DNA of 64,000 bases from an uncultured Lachnospira sp. (GTDB taxonomy: Bacteria > Bacillota > Clostridia > Lachnospirales > Lachnospiraceae), in assembly GCA_910585095.1 (NCBI GenBank), contig CAJUBU010000002.1, forward strand, positions 161,379-225,378, given 5' to 3'. Below, piece by piece: positions 63,726 through 64,000 of this stretch (within the stretch, counting starts at the first letter, position 1; each line of letters begins with the position of its first letter). The position numbers were made by a program, and so were the translations under genes. The notes beneath the pieces are model-generated. The model searched no databases and was not told the origin of the DNA. It saw only the letters and a list, made by a program, of their open reading frames with translations.

Positions 63726-64000
63726 GTTTTTCTCTCTCCTTATTAATATATTCTAATGCGGCATTATACTGATAATCCTCTGTTGCATCCTCTGGCAATT
63801 CTACCATAATATCTGGTTTAATCCCCTTTTCATGTATATCCTGTCCCTTTGGTGTAAAATATTTAGCAGCAGTATATTTAATAGCGCTGCCGTCTGTCAA
63901 TGGGCGAATAAACTGTATAATACCTTTTCCAAACGTCTGTGTTCCAATAATTTTCCCAACACCATAATCTTGAATGGCGCCTGCAAATATCTCAGCTGCA
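63718..64000 (-). CDS. C-terminal part of an S41 carboxy-terminal processing protease
   Basis: Truncated by the window end. The minus strand reads AAEIFAGAIQDYGVGKIIGT, then TFGKGIIQFIRPLTDGSAIK and YFTPKGQDIHEKGIKPDI, the catalytic half of CtpA/Prc-type proteases; the Lys in FGKG is the base of the Ser-Lys dyad. The Ser region and PDZ domain would lie beyond 64000. It degrades or trims exported proteins. Coupled to the SIMPL gene. Confidence 0.88.
   Translation of the reverse strand, partial: AAEIFAGAIQDYGVGKIIGTQTFGKGIIQFIRPLTDGSAIKYTAAKYFTPKGQDIHEKGIKPDIMVELPEDATEDYQYNAALEYINKEREKRG

Overview
The window reads as a chromosomal segment of a low-GC, flagellated, anaerobic Gram-positive bacterium, most likely of the Lachnospiraceae (Clostridia). 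Signs are the AT-rich base composition, AGGAGG-type ribosome-binding sites, sigma-A and sigma-28 type promoters, a large DUF6240-type protein beside flagellin, a fused group II ECF ATPase, DUF5060/DUF4038-type glycosidase and DUF2974 proteins, and the order rpmG-secE-nusG-rplKA-rplJL-rpoBC-rpsLG-fusA-tuf. I cannot name the species.

Left part (1-14.5 kb): trmB; a D-Ala-D-Ala carboxypeptidase; an Arc-like regulator; a flagellar unit (DUF6240 protein, flagellin, FliS, all on minus) led by a sigma-28 type promoter; glycogen branching enzyme; a free-standing MraY-type sugar-phosphate transferase; a LysR regulator bracketed by two long inverted repeats; and a DEDDh exonuclease.

Vitamin B12 region (14.6-21.2 kb): a cobalamin riboswitch controls an exported alpha/alpha-barrel protein with a sortase-like tail. 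Facing it is an operon for a membrane-anchored DUF4430 protein, EcfT, a fused EcfA1A2 and an S component. Together these look like the two domains of intrinsic factor/transcobalamin placed on two surface proteins that serve one ECF importer. Upstream lies a decayed type I restriction gene (hsdR) and several small orphan genes (21.2-24.6 kb), then mutY, a GrpB-family gene and a flavin/PLP-oxidase-fold gene.

Central information-processing block (27.5-45.6 kb, all minus): visible promoters and terminators divide it into separate units: rpmG-secE-nusG-rplK-rplA; rplJ-rplL behind an L10 leader; rpoB-rpoC with its own consensus promoter; a GT92-like glycosyltransferase; rpsL-rpsG-fusA; and tuf.

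Right part (45.7-64 kb): a DUF4422 glycosyltransferase, TrkH-type K+ channel subunit, CorA-type Mg2+ transporter, a ferredoxin-like protein coupled to a zinc-domain-less HypA-like protein, a chemoreceptor with a sigma-28-like promoter, LytTR and XRE regulators, a FeoB-associated Cys-rich peptide, a DUF2974 hydrolase, two identical tRNA-Gly(GCC) genes, a DUF5060-type glycosidase, a GNAT acetyltransferase, a fluoride riboswitch with overlapping terminator driving a CPA-type antiporter, an orphan gene, a SIMPL protein and the 3' end of an S41 protease.

Intergenic DNA is rich in short non-coding repeats: a 112-nt structured repeat (2 copies), long 'CTGTCGCA' inverted repeats (5 copies plus orphan arms), a 40-nt repeat near trmB and rpoB, and a two-hairpin repeat. 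Several show compensatory base changes between copies.
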